Assembly: GCA_010279815.1 (NCBI GenBank)
Contig: QEOQ01000206.1
Coordinates: 610,147 to 674,146, forward strand
Reading direction: 5' to 3'
DNA length: 64,000 bases
From: Brachionus plicatilis
Taxonomy: Eukaryota > Rotifera > Eurotatoria > Ploima > Brachionidae
How positions within the stretch are numbered: position 1 is the first letter of the stretch; every line of letters starts with the position of its first letter. Made by a program: the position numbers and the translations under genes. The notes beneath the pieces are model-generated. The model saw only the letters and a list, made by a program, of their open reading frames with translations, searched no databases and was not told where the DNA came from. Shown piece by piece: positions 38,101-50,625 of this stretch.

Positions 38101-41100
38101 TCTAAACTAAAAAAAATTTTAATTTGCTCAAAGTCTGGATTTTTTTCCTTTAAATATTTGACATGTTTAAATTACTTAAATAATAACTCGATAGGTTTTT
38201 CAATTACGTCACAAAACGAAAAAAAAATTTGACCAAAATTTAGAGAGCTTCTTTGGCCAACAAAACTGGGTCGAAAAAATGCCAATTGACAGGTTTTAGC
38301 TGCCATCAATTTCAGAGTTTTCAGATGGCATAGAATCTCGCACTAATTAGCCAAATTTAAGAGGCTTCGCTAGGCTTTGTTGAGGTCTATTTAGAGCTAT
38401 TTGAATACATTTTATGGGAATAAAGAGAAAAATTCAAGTCTTAGCTTTGTTTAGAGAATGTTTGACGTTCGACTTTAAAACGTTGGACGTGATTGACCAA
38501 AAATGGAAAGCCTTAGATAAAATTTTCCCATAATTTAGGTCAATTGAATTAGCTAAGTTGAATATGATCGACTTTTTGTTAAAAAAGATTAATTAGAGAG
38601 ACAATGAGGCCAATGGACTAGTCATCAAAAAAAGCATCAAAACTTATAGATCTATTGAGCAATTTTAAAATTGATTCAATGCGAATGCGCTTTTTTTTTA
38701 TTAACTTTCCACAAAAATCTGAAATTGCTAAAATAAATTAAAAATTTTTAAAGGATTCCATATTTTTATTTCATTTTATTAGTTAAATAACAAATTATTA
38801 AAGCTTAAATAAAACCAAAGATATTTTTCTAATTTGGGCATTATCTGGCTAGTGCATGGAAAGCCGGTCAATGGACCGTATTCATGCCAAATATTGCTCT
38901 ATAGTTATCTATTTTACTCGAGTGCCCAAAGTGAAAAAAAAATTTCAATTAAAATATTTTAAAAATTGCTCGTCAAAATTACGAAAAAAATTACCTCATT
39001 TTTAATTTATTTAGGCAATTTATTTCAAATTAACTCCAAACAAAACGAGACAAAACAAAACTAGATACTTTGCTTTTCTTTTAAATTTCTTTAACCTTAA
39101 AATCATTTTAGGAACATACGAATTTTCGCTTACCTTTAACAAATATCACTTGACCGAAAGTCCATTCAAAATAGACATTGCTGAATCCAGCGACAAATCG
39201 GAAGTGAAATTGTGCCATACTGCAGCGGACTCCAGGCAGCTAATCACTGACCAACAGCTAAACGACTCCAATATAGAATATGAATTAAGCAATTGGAATC
39301 AACAGATAAACAACTCATTGAACAAAATAATGGAATCAGCAAATCAAAGTCAAAACAAGCGATCACTGAGCCCGATTACTGACACATCGGAAGAAGAGTC
39401 CGACAGCTTGGTGTACAGAGGAGAGACCTATATAGAAAATGTGGAAAGACTGCCGGACGGAACAAGCCATTTGCTGCTCAGGCTAGACGACAATTCCGAC
39501 CTGATTGACTCATCTAACCCAAACAAGGCTAGAGGAAGGTACAAGTACCGTTTGAAGAGAATTCCTTTGCCAGAAAGCTGGAATAGTCAACAAGTGGCGG
39601 AGAGTGTGGCCACCAATCAATTTAATGACACTGCCATTGACCTGGGTGACAATTTTGCCGAGGACTTCGATCCGGAGTTGATGGCTCTGGCTGAAAAGCA
39701 AGACATGGCCAGGACTGGACCTGGGGGCTTCATGCGCCGGATCAGCAATTTGGAAGACATCAAAGAAGAGACCGAGACCTACTCGAGCTCATCGCAAAAG
39801 TCATCATCTGTGGCGCTTGGCACAAAGCGCAAAGAGTCGTCCAAGTCAAAGCACTTCAAAGTGGACTGCAATGACAGGTCGTTTGATTCGTGCGAGACCT
39901 TGGGCGATGTGGTTCGCAGTCTGACTCTGAGTGAGACTGAGAGCGAGGGCGAAGTTAATGTGGGCAATGAGAGCTCGGTGACCAAGATTACCAGAGAAAA
40001 GCAGAAAAAAATGAATCTGGAAAAAACTGTCATCATTGAAGAAAATTGTGTGATCGAGCCCAAAAGTGCGCTGGTCAGCAAAATACCCAAACCGATTGGC
40101 TCCGAAAACAACTCCACTTCACATGCTACCAAGTCTTCTCTGGACAACGAGCTGAAAATAACCACTAATGAGTGGGGAAAAAATAAGCCCAAGAGCAAGG
40201 AAAAAATTGCGCTGAGGCAAAAAATGGAGCCTGGTGGTGTGGGTGGCAAAGTGGTGTTGGCAGACGACAAGTTAAGCGAAAAATTCAAGCCCGAGGAATC
40301 CATCCAGTACGAGTATGAGCATGTGATTGAGGACAGAAGTCAGCACAATACGCCTGAGCCTGATGACAAAAAAAATGTCAAAATGGAAAATGTTCAGCTT
40401 AAAAAAACCCAAAGTGAAACCAAAGAAAAGTGCAAGAGAACAGACGAGTGCGGCTCGGATTCGCTCAGAACCACTACCACACAAAAAACAGTTCTTATCA
40501 CCGAGACCCAAGAGGACACAATTGTGGAAACAATAGAGAACGAAAAAAGCACACAGGAATTTTCCTACACTCAGAAGCGAGGCCGTGACGGAAAATTGTC
40601 CAATTTGAAGAACAATCTGGCCCAGCTAGCTGAACGACTCAATCCAATTTTGGTCCAACAAGACGAGTCGTTGCATGCGGCCACGCACAAAAAAAAACCA
40701 ACTCAAATTGACGACCACAAGCTTTATGTACTCGGCACCGAGAGCGGCAGTGACAAGGACTTGTCTTCGGCACCGCCTTCATTCAGTTCGTACGAAAACA
40801 TTGTCGAATATTACAAGCTTCAGCCAGGCAAACTCAACCAAAATGGGCCAGTGGAACAAAGTGGCGCCATTCTATTGGAACCAGTCGATTTGGACCAGTT
40901 TCAAACAGGAGAACAATTTAAGCCGGACGAAAGTGTTTCTTACCATGAACTGGCATCGTTTAGCAGAGCAATGGGATCAAGGGTGACGACAGAAGAGACG
41001 CGGACCAAACAGGACGACGAGGACTCGTTGGCCGAAATTGAGGAAAATTTTGTCATCACATTCAAATCACCACTTGAACATGAAGCTCTGGTCGAGAGTG

Positions 41101-44100
41101 AACTCGTACCATTGCCGGTCAGATCGGACCAACACAGAGCTGCTGATTTTGGCGCGCCAGAGTCCAAGTCCTTGGACCAGATCAAGGCTAAATTTGAGGC
41201 CAAAGATTGTCAGAGTGATGCGAATGGCTCAAAGTGTGGCGTTGGCAAATTACCAAAGTCAAAGTTTGAAATTTACAGTAGAGAAAATTCCAAAAGTTCC
41301 GAAAGTGATGGCTGTTCAAGTCGCAGGCCCAGTCTGACCCATTTGAACTTGGAGCCAAGGACAAAAGTGGAAAAAGTGTCAAAAAATTTAGAATTTAGCA
41401 AAAGAGAAGACTTGACTCACCACCAAATGTCCACTGACTCTTTGGACAAAGGTGTCAAAAGTTTGCTGAACAAATACGAGAGAAACTCGAGTCGCGAATC
41501 CACCACCAGAGAGATGACCAGCGATTCGCTCGACTCAAAGCCAATTCGAAAGCTGTCCCAAAACATAGTTCAATTGTTTGACAGAAAAGACAGCAGCGAT
41601 TCACTGGGCAATAGGTCCAGATCAAGCTTTAGATCGAGTGGGTCCGAGGAGCACCAAAATCGCCTGTCCAAATCGAGCCACTCGTCGCCAAGAAGCGAAC
41701 CGGCCGACCACAATGACGAGGTTTTTTTGGACCAGAAAGAAAGTGAGCCCAGTGATTTGGCCAGTTCCAAGGTAAGAAAATTGTCCAAAATTTTTAACCA
41801 AAAATCGCGCCAAAACTCCCAATCGGACTCGGCCAGGGCCTCCGAGCACAAGTCACGGTTCGAGTCCAAAATTCCCAAGCCCGACACCAAAACCAGGGAG
41901 AAAAAACTCAGCGACTCTTTCCGCAAATTCGAAGAGCAGTCAAAACTTTTGTACGAGAAGAGCGAAGATGCCGAGCCGGCCGTGAACGATCCGGGCGTCA
42001 AAGACCTCGTGTCCAAATACGAGCCCAACATCAAAAAAATAGTCACCACTCTAATCGATGACTCCAAGCCCGATCCAGGTGTCCACTTGTCCGACACTTC
42101 GTCCACCAGCACCAAAAGATTCAGCTCTTCGTCGGACCGGACCCTGAGTCCGTCGAGTCCGACCACAAAGGAGTTCAAGCAGGAGGAGAAAAACATCAAA
42201 AAGCTGATCAGCAAATACGAAATACCCAAGATGTTGGAGAATTTGCTCGAGCCCAATGAAATCTATTCGGTGGATGAGAATTTGCAGAAGTTCGACATTG
42301 ACTTGCCCAAAAAGCAGTCCAGAGAGCACTCGGTGGATCATTTTTTCCCAAGTGAGGAAAAAGGCGTCAAAAAATTGGTGGACATTTATGACAAAAAGCC
42401 TGGCTCCAGCTCAAAGCATTCTATCTCATCCGATTCACTCAACACCAAGTCTGTGCCAACCAACACCGAAAATTCGTGTGCCGCAAAAAAATGTCCACAT
42501 TTGTTTGAGTCAATTGGAAGGGACCCCATTCACAGGGATTTTTTCAGCAATGCAAAAGAGAGTCAAGTGGAAACAGCGAACAGTGTGTACGAAAATGAGT
42601 TGACTAATTTGACAGCGGTGGTTCACATACCAGGACAGACGCGAGGTCTCAAAAAAGGTCCCAAGATAAGAGCTTTGCTCAGAATAGACACGGAAGAAGA
42701 GCTCAGGTTTAGTGTGACCACCGAGTCGGGACACAGGGTTCCGTTTAAGGTTAAACGAAAAGACAAAGTGTCATTCTTAATGTTTTGCTATCATCGAGTT
42801 GTTGATTTTAATGTGGGAATATTGAACAAAAGCGAAAGGAAACGCTTGCCCCAAAAGTACAGAGCTCAGCTTGAAAGTAATTTAGACTCTTTTTTTTATA
42901 TTTTTTATTTTTATTTCATTTTTATTTAGTTAAAATCACCGATGAATACGATTTTAAGATTGTTAAACGCGACAATTTAGAGCTCATACCAATTGAGGTT
43001 AAAAAAAATTCCGAGAACATTTACGAAATTTCTTTCGAGCCAAGTTCTACTTCAAGCTATATTTTGCAAGCTTCAAAAAGTAACTAAAATCACAAAAATA
43101 TTATTAATTCTGTTATTTTAAAGTCTTTAAATGGTCACTTTTTATTTTTATTAGAATAATTTTTTGCAAGAACTTAGAACATGAATTAGTTTGTCAAGCA
43201 TTTGAATGAAAATTTCTTATTTTTATCAGCTTTATAATTTTTTTTAATTTTTTTGTTCAAAATTAAAATTATTAAATTATTGGGACACTTAGTTAGTTAA
43301 AAATCGCTCATTTCCTCAGAATCATCATTTTACAGTCGAAACTCTTTACAAAATGCTTAATTTTACGAATAAGCTTTAATCCGTAATTTTGAGTTTTAGA
43401 CAATTTTTACGGTTAAAAGAGTAAAAAAATTTAAATTTTAAAACTACAGTGCCGAAATTAAAAGCCATTAATTTACTTTTTTACAAAATATTTGTCTCAA
43501 CATTAGTGACATTTCATTTTTCCAAATAAAGTTTAAAATAAAGCAATCAATGAATTTAATTTAAATATAAAAGTTAATTTCATTACCTAATCGTACATCT
43601 TTCCTCATAATTTTTTTCGAAATAAAATTTATTTTTGAAAGTTATTTTATTAAAGTAATATAAATTTATGAATAAAATTAAAAGAAATTAAAAAAAAGAC
43701 AATTTTATTTCAGTTTGGATTCGTCTCAGTAAACAAGCGAATTTTTTCTTCTGTTCAATCTTTAATTCTTTTTTTATTCATGGCCTAAACACAACCTCAT
43801 TTATTTTTTTTATTTTATTTTCAAATAAATTTACCGTATACCCTTGCAAAGATTTTTTTTTTTTTATTAAAAATACATTTTCTAGTTTTTAAGTGCGGGG
43901 CTAATATAAAGATTTTAAAGTAAAAATTTGAGGAAAAGATTGGAAAAAAATTGAAATTAAAAATTTGGATATTAAAAAAATTAAAATGATAGAAAGCTAA
44001 AATCTTCTATTTTAAAAGTATACAAATTAAGTTCTTCTTTTTGATTTTTTGGCTTTTTCTTTCAAAGCTTTTGTATTTGGACTATCTGGCGGACGACCTC

Positions 44101-46327
44101 TTCTTTTTGGTAATTGTGGATCTTGTTGGGTAATATTTGGAATTGATACATTAATTGGAGTTGACGTTTGCGTTGATTGGATATAATACCGAGAAAATTC
44201 GTACGAATGCTGAATTTTACGGATAAAAGAAATTCGACTGTAATGATATTCTAAGGATTCTATCGACTTTTTGGTACAAAATTAATGTAAAATTGAGAAT
44301 TTATTTAATATTAACAATCCAAATTTTTGCATATTTAAAAAAATTTTATGAAAAATATTTCAAATAAATTTTCGTTTAAGTTTTGATTTACCTAATATTT
44401 CAAGGATCTCAGTAATAAATCTAAAGTTCTAATTTTGGTTTGAAAAATTTAATGAATCGACATCTAAATTTCCAAAAGGTATGAAAATGAAATTTCGAAA
44501 AATTAAATTGAAAATTTCATTTAAAAGCTTGGTAAAATTGTTCCAGAGTCTTAAAAAAAAATTAATTGAATCAAAAAATAACTAACCTAAATAAAGAGAT
44601 CAATTTTTTCTATACATGATATATTACTTTATTCAGAAAATATTTTATTTAATTGAAAATAGATCAAAAAAATATTTATGTCTGAAGTTCCATTAAATTT
44701 TAGAACAAAATCTTAAAATATTTAACCAATTTTGTTCTGCAAAATACAAAAATACAAAATTTTGCAAAGACCGGTAATTTTAAAGAAGAAACGTTGCCAG
44801 TTTAAAATTGTCAATGTTGCTGTTTTATTCTGGAAAAAAAGTAACAGTAACCGTAAAAATTCATTAGAATTTTTAAGTTTTAATGAATCTAAAAAAATAT
44901 AAAAAAGTTTCAATAATTAGTTAAAATTAATTAAGATAATGTCATTTTTATTTACTTTACTTCAATGAACCATAAGTACATAAACAATTTAAAATCTTTT
45001 GAAACAGCCTTCAAACTTAAAAATATTTTTTTTAATTTTTATGGTACTAAAGGGATATTTACCGATTAAAAAAAATTTCCCATTAGGTCGCAATAGTAAA
45101 ATCGCCATTTATTTAATTAATAAATCTATATAATTCAAAATTTAATTAAGAAAATCATTGATCTCTTTAAACAACGACTTATTATCAAACATTTATACAG
45201 AAAAATTTATTTTAATGTTAAAAAAAGTTTTAATTTTATTTTTGAATTCAAAGATGAGTCAGAAAATAATTCTGTCAAAGAAAGTTTCCCAGAGAAGACC
45301 CTGCAAGATTATGAAAAACTTATAAATTTAGCCAAGAGTGAAATATACAAAAAACTTAATGATGTCAACCAGCCCATAAATGTTCTACTTCAAGTAGAAC
45401 ATTCAAATCCAATAATGTTCTTTATTTGCGATTCATCAACTAACGAAACTATAGAATTTAAACCTTCCTACAAACCAAGGAATAGACATTTGGCTTTTTT
45501 TGAATACAATTCATTGACTGACTTTTCGATAGAAGTTCAAAAAAATAAGTTTACAGAAGAATTAGGCCACAGATTGAACAAACAAAATGAAAATACATTG
45601 AATGCCTCTATCGAAGTAACTTCATCAAACGATAATCAGGTGGAAATTTTCCGAAAAGATAATCAAGAAGTGCTAAAGCTAGACATTCAACCTAAAATAA
45701 ATGATTCATTTAAAATTCTCTTTAACCCGAGACCATTTGTGGTGTACACACTTCGTATTTTGTCAAATGCCACCAGCAATCCACAAATAAATACAATCAA
45801 ATCAAAGTTAAACCAAGTAATAGATAATCTTTCCAATGATATTTTTATACCAAGCAATGATTCAGATGTCAAACTAAATCTATCAAGTAAAAAAAAATTA
45901 AATTTTTTAGAAATTTAATTAAAACATTCTTTAGTTGATAAATCTGATAAGTCAAATCAAAATATTGATAAAGGTAATTTTTAAATAGTATAGAAATTTT
46001 TTAATTAAAATAAAAAAAATTAAGATTATGAGCTTACTTGTTCGGTGTTCAATCCCAAAAATTTAGATGTCCAAAAAATTGAGTCTTCTAAAGACTATTC
46101 ATCTTTTATGGGTATGATTATATTTTAAATGATTATATTTTGAAATAATAGAAATTTTAGTTAAAACACGAGATTTCGGAATCGGAACACTAAAAAGTTA
46201 TGCAACAAACTCGGACAATATCCACGCTTATGTTGAGCAAAAGCAAATAGATAGATGGACTTATTCAGTCAAAGTTTATGGCAATAGTAAAACTGGGCCA
46301 TTTAAATTGTATTTAGACTATCTTTAG
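32117..46327 (+). CDS. CH-less filamin-like protein, 5' gene half with alternative terminal exon (2665 aa form)
   Basis: Exons: 32117-32132, 32189-32302, 32357-32584, 32640-32930, 32981-33166, 33217-33483, 33535-33723, 35051-35513, 35572-35666, 35717-36148, 36203-36286, 36413-36589, 36653-36910, 36963-37235, 37288-37371, 39112-42876, 42930-43079, 45254-45886, 45935-45973, 46025-46111, 46161-46327. All phases agree. The 16-nt first exon (MNFIP) is the least certain. About 11 diverged Ig-filamin repeats, each keeping parts of the pattern G-T/I-H-x-I and SPF near its end, precede a disordered region of about 1150 residues and further weak repeats. The repeat at KINFGELNTFIVDTCGAGEG is closest to gene A. 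No CH domain is found, so direct CH-type actin binding is lost; a scaffold role is inferred. The last exon stops inside an Ig fold. Skipping it allows splicing to 58396. Confidence 0.75.
33724..35050 (+). other. 1.3 kb intron of gene B/C
   Basis: GT-AG, phase 1. AT-rich, with no repeat arms or coding sequence that I can support. Confidence 0.6.
37372..39111 (+). other. 1.7 kb intron of gene B/C before the giant exon
   Basis: GT-AG, phase 1. It contains a hairpin at 37541-37570 (CTCTGCAAT/ATTGCAGAG) and, near 38240-38600, a stretch less AT-rich than normal intron, with another small stem (TGCCATC/GATGGCA). No coding frame with family features. Confidence 0.6.
37541..37570. repeat. 9-bp stem hairpin in intron
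   Basis: CTCTGCAAT and ATTGCAGAG flank 12 bases. The words resemble the internal TCTGC/GCAGA words of the MITE family at 23901 and 53581, so it may be a fragment of that family. Confidence 0.5.
39112..42876 (+). other. 3.77 kb exon coding for a disordered, Ser/Lys/Glu-rich insert
   Basis: This single exon codes for 1255 residues of the filamin-like protein (about 1053-2307). It opens with the end of an Ig repeat (GTYEFSLTFNKYHLTESPFK) and closes with the start of another. Between them is low-complexity polar sequence. A short motif recurs: KGVKSLLNKYE, PGVKDLVSKYE, KNIKKLISKYE and KGVKKLVDIYD. A second type, PIRKLSQNIVQLF and KVRKLSKIF, alternates with SSDSL/TSDSL words, which look like phosphorylation-prone Ser clusters. 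The DNA is much richer in G and C than the rest of the gene, and antisense frames over 200 codons are shadows of that composition. Confidence 0.8.
43080..45253 (+). other. 2.2 kb intron of gene B/C
   Basis: GT-AG, phase 1. AT-rich apart from the minus-strand AT-hook fragment at 44027-44281. Confidence 0.6.
44027..44281 (-). pseudogene. C-terminal coding fragment with an AT-hook (84 codons, no start)
   Basis: On the minus strand a frame open for 84 codons, without an ATG, ends at TAA 44029-44027. It reads KKSIESLEYHYSRISFIRKI early, then a Thr/Gln/Asn-rich part, and finally LPKRRGRPPDSPNTKA and a Lys-rich end KKSKRRT. RRGRPP is the AT-hook core that inserts into the minor groove of AT-rich DNA. 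It is nested antisense in an intron of the filamin-like gene. Either it is the last exon of an intronic gene or, more likely, a piece left by a transposon or retrocopy. The upstream in-frame stop at 44282-44284 and the lack of a start favour a fragment. Confidence 0.45.
46161..46327 (+). CDS. alternative terminal exon of gene B/C
   Basis: Phase-1 acceptor after TTTTAG; 55 codons with TAG at 46325-46327. The residues continue an Ig-filamin repeat (VKTRDFGIGTLKSYA, then KTGPFKLYLDYL) but stop before the last beta strand and the SPF signature. The exon occupies the same place in the fold as exon 58396-58809, so the two look like mutually exclusive ends. Alternatively it is a decayed copy of an internal exon. 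Confidence 0.55.
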
Positions 46328-48534
46328 GCTAGATGAATTTTAGTTTCCGAGCTATTTAAAATTTATTTTAAATATTTTCAAATTTTAAAACACTTTTGAA
46401 AGCAAGCATTTGTTATATAAAAAAAAATTATTTAAAATCTTGACTACTATTTAAAATTAATCTGATAATTGTCTTAAAAATTAAACACTGAAACATTAAT
46501 GTAAAGAATTTTTAATCAAAAAAGGCCTTCGATTTTGAACTTGTCTTTTAATTTAATTATTTATATTTTATTTTTATAAATTTTAGGATGTTTAATTTTT
46601 AATAATCCTAAGCAGTTAATTCTATTTAATTAAGACAATATTAGATTATTTATAAGAAAAAGATTTTTGTTTCTAAATAACTTTAAAATGAAATTTTAGT
46701 TTTCTGAATTTATTTATTATTTTTTTTTTATTTTTTAGAAAGCGGTCTTTATTATTTATAAAAAATGAAAATAAAATTTTTGAAAATATGCTTTGTTTTT
46801 ATTACAATATGATAAATTAGGATCTGTCTGGTTAGACTGCTTAAAAAAGCTAGTTAAAAAAATTTAATTGAAATATAGAATAAGTCTACGAAAACAAGAA
46901 TTTTTTGCTCCTTCAAGGTAGCTATTGTGGTGCGCTACTAAATAAGAATCCAAAATTTGGGCTTTAAAAAAAGATAAAAAAGTTTTTGATCTAAATTTTA
47001 TAAAAAAATTTAAAGTCAATTTTTTAACTTTGGCTTTTGACCATCTCTGTGTCAAAGTAATCTTTTTCATTAAAATTAAAACAATTATTACAAAATTACA
47101 TTCTTTCTAATTAACGTTCATTTTTCAATCTAAAAAGCATAAAGCTATATAAAATAGACTCTTTTGGTTAAAAAAAATGTTTTTCTAATAGATATTTTCA
47201 AAAGATTTTTAAAATCCTGGGAGTTTTAACTAAGTTTGGAAAGAGTCTTCATCAATTCCAAAAACATCACTATTATTGAAAAATTTTACCTTAATTAATA
47301 TATTATCAAAAACAAAATTGATTGTAATAAAATTTGCTAATTTTTACTAGACACTTCCTTCAAGGGCACTTGCTGTAATGATATACTTGAATTGAATTAA
47401 AATATTTTTATAATTCTTTATATCTCTTTTATCTAATTGCTTTTTGGTACAATATTTAGTCAGGATAAAACTATTAAAAGAAGATTCGATGGGATTGTTT
47501 TTTTCGGAATATTTCAATTTTAGTTTTAGTTGGACCATAATTTCTTTTATTTGTATCGTTGGAATCTGAATGAAAGTTATAAATCTAAACAGCTGAAATT
47601 ATCAAAATTTTATCAACGAGCTTTCAATTATTTAACAAGCTAGTTCTGTTTTTAAACGGCAAGATTCTTTTTCTATTAAACATTTTTCAATATAACTTTT
47701 AGCAAAAGAAATCTAAAAAAGAACTTGTTATATTATAAATTAAAAAAAACAGCAAAAAAATTCAATTTATCCATTGAAGTATCTATTTTTATAAAATCAA
47801 ATCATATGTTACCGAAAATTCTTGAGCACTACTCTTGAAACAATGCAGAAATTTTAGTTTATTCTATATGGAACTAATACCATCAAACCCATATTATAAA
47901 ATTAATTAATTTTTTTTGAATAAACCTTGACTCCTGATTTGAAACAAAGAGTTAGCGTAAAAGTAAACTTTTATTCTTCGAATGATTTCGAATTTCTTCT
48001 GGAATAAGCTTAATTTTTAAGCACTATTTTTGTCTTATCGGCATATAAAATCGATTGACATTGCATTATCTCTATTTTTTAGCTTGATCTCTTTTTTATA
48101 AAATTTAATCTTGGCATTCCCCTTGTTCATTTTAACTAAAGAGAGTAATTAATACTAAAGATATATCGTTTCAATTAATTAAAGTCATAATATTTTTTCT
48201 AGGTTTTAATACCGTTGAACAAAAGTTCAAACTATAGAATTGAAGATTTTTAAAATTGTAGAATTTTTTTCTACAATTGTGGGATTGTAGAATTAATAGT
48301 ATTTATATATAAAACTAGAATAAAGTTGACTAATTTTTAGTCAACTAAATTTTAGTCTGAAAAAATTTATGAATATTTTGAATATTTTTCTCTATCCCCT
48401 TAGGATAATTCATTAAACTTGATTAAAAATTAAAGTTTTAAGCCTCAGTCAAAAAAATTTAAGTCTTAGCCTACACTTAACTTGTGACTTTAAACAAGTT
48501 TAAGAGAAATATAAGTTCGATTTTTTTATTTATT
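46328..48534. other. AT-rich stretch within the large intron
   Basis: No coding frame with family features. A small hairpin (ATTGTAGAA/TTCTACAAT type) lies near 48257-48280. Confidence 0.5.
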
Positions 48535-50060
48535 TCCATCTCCACAAAGTTTTGATTGCATTGTTTGTCCACCACCAATTAAATGTGCAGACGCATTTAA
48601 CTTTGGTTGTTGATGGGTCGATTGAGCTGCGCATCATAATCCCATATTTCATGTTCAAATACAGTCTGTCCTTGATATATATAACTTTTGCATTTTGATT
48701 TTGAATATTTTTAAGTTCTTCTCGATTGATTCCTCTGATCTCATGACTATATAATGCATTTGGCTGAACTTTACTCTATCATTGCTTTTGCAAACTTATT
48801 TATATATAAATTCCATGGAACCAAAACTACCGCAAAACTCTGCATTAATATGACACTGAAATTTTTTCAACAAATAAGGATTGTGCCGTATCACATAACG
48901 ATTGTCCAAAAATGGTCCAAGAACCATTTTGGATTTGACCAATTCAATAATTCTCTGTCAATTTCAGGATCGGACAATTCGCAACAAATAATGTCATCGA
49001 TTGCATCAGGCGTAGGCATCTAGTCATTGGCATGCATCCACAACAACATATTATCATGAAGCCGGCACGTTTTTGGTATTCCTTCCAGGCATAAAAGCTT
49101 CCACAACCCCAATTTTGTGCTCTCCGATAAAATCTTCGAATAACGATTGTCTCGATTTCAAGTTGTATAGGCGTTGTTTAGATTATTTTTTTCGATCTTC
49201 ATGCGCAAACAACATATTATTGCGATAATATGCTCATGCGCAAAATTGAACTTGGTTTTTGTTGCTAGCGTGTATTCAAAACTAAAAAAAATTCTGTAAG
49301 AGTCACTCTTGATTTGGCAGTTAACACAGCTTGATTGTGTCGATATCTGTCATTGTAAACGGTTTCACCATTCGGAAACATCAAAGGAAAACAAAGTGGG
49401 TCTCAATTCGGAACCCTCGTATCAATTCCTTGCATAAAGTAATTGTCTGTTTGCAGAACAATGTTAAAGAAACCTCTGTTGTCTTTCTCGAGCAAAGGCT
49501 ACAACTCCATCATCCGGTGAGCCATCTTGATCATTGAAACTCGCTCATATCTTTTATTCAAAGCTCATTCATTGATTAGCCTATGACGTCTTACGTTAAT
49601 GGGTACATATGTGTTTTTGGCACAAAGCGGGTAATTCACAAGGGAACATTCAATATCTGGTACGTTTTGACGAATTAATATTTCTAAATCAGAGTGAAAT
49701 GACTGAACAAGTTGATTTGATTACTTTAACATTTGATGTATCATTCGAATAATTTCCTCAAATTCATCTCCATTATTTGGCGCCCAATTCTGTCGCATAT
49801 TTTCAATTATTGTCCTATCTGTATCCATCATTATCATTTGATGATGAGACGTTCCTCTAAGTTTTGTTTTTGAGGTAACACTTACGTTACGGCCTTAAAT
49901 ATAATTTGATAATTGCCATTAGCATCCACTACTTCAAACAAACTAAAACTTATTCTTTTAAAGAGTTAAAAGAAATTTTAGACCAAAATTTTGTTTAAAT
50001 TGGCGTTCTGTATATCGGCTTCGGACTTATGTTTTCTAACACTCATTCTGAGAATTTAAA
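48535..50060 (-). mobile_element. Helitron relic: degenerate Rep/helicase-like N-terminal region
   Basis: Translation of the minus strand across frame breaks gives, in Helitron order: MSVRKHKSEADIQNA; MDTDRTIIENMRQNWAPNNG; IDTRVPN, stop, DPLCFPLMFPNGETVYND (the DPL.yPLlFP.Ge signature); SRVTLTEFF; RKK..KQRLYNLKSRQSLFED; GIPKTCRLHDNMLLWM, then MPTPDAIDDIICCELSDPE; VIRHNPYLLKKFQCHINAEF with YKYVCKGNDR-like and DYDAQLNRPI. These match the Helitron_like_N Rep (HUH) region. The catalytic His-U-His, normally G-L-P-H-x-H, reads R-L-H-D-N, and at least eight stops or frameshifts are present, so it is inactive. The Pif1-type helicase half is missing. Confidence 0.85.
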
Positions 50061-50278
50061 GATTTTGATTTAATGAGTAGTAAAAATTATTAAAAAATAT
50101 ATAAATTTAATTCAATTTTACTTGGAAGCATTTTGGTTGTTAAGTAATTTGAAGGAAAATTTATCAAATGGATTATACGATTGTTTGCATGATTGGTTGA
50201 TTTGGATGTTTGATAAAAATTGCTTGCGTTTGAAATATCTAAATTTAAATAGGTCCAAATAATTTAATTAGGTCCAAA

Positions 50279-50308
50279 TTTAGGGTAAGGGTTAGGGTTA
50301 GGGTACCC
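50279..50308. repeat. short TTAGGG-like interstitial tract
   Basis: TTTAGGG-TAAGGG-TTAGGG-TTAGGG-TACCC, four telomere-like units, the last running into its own complement. It is preceded by two AGGTCCAAAT words (50261 and 50270). It may mark an end-healing or break-repair event next to the Helitron relic. It is too short to be a chromosome end. Confidence 0.7.
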
Positions 50309-50625
50309 TTCCCCCTTGAATATCTTGAAAAAGGAAAATATGCTAGAAAAAAATGACCACTTCAAATCGTGACAAATAATGACCATTTCAAAGAAATTGT
50401 ATCCAAACGAACACTATGAAAAACATCATTAGCTAGCTGTCTCCATGACAACATAACCCTGCTGATGAAACCAACGAGAATCTAATCGGAAAGAACTCAA
50501 CAATCCTGGCAAGTGTATCCAGGCCAATGCCAGTTAATAGTAGGGAAAAAAAAGAAGACTTGTAGACACTAGAAAAATGACATTAATGAACAATTTAAAA
50601 ACTTATTGAATACAATTACTTTAAT

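Noticed and set aside
38011..38232. 73-codon ORF in gene B/C intron
   Set aside because: No protein family features; the host intron has good splice sites on both sides.
41570..42256. 228-codon minus-strand ORF, with several other antisense frames at 39.5-42.7 kb
   Set aside because: They are shadows of the long disordered exon; low-complexity Ser/Leu composition mirrors the sense codons.
48754..49537. Two + strand ORFs (89 and 68 codons)
   Set aside because: They are antisense to the Helitron relic, whose minus-strand translation matches known Helitron motifs in order.
50279..50308. A true chromosome end
   Set aside because: Only four telomere-like units, with genes continuing on both sides.
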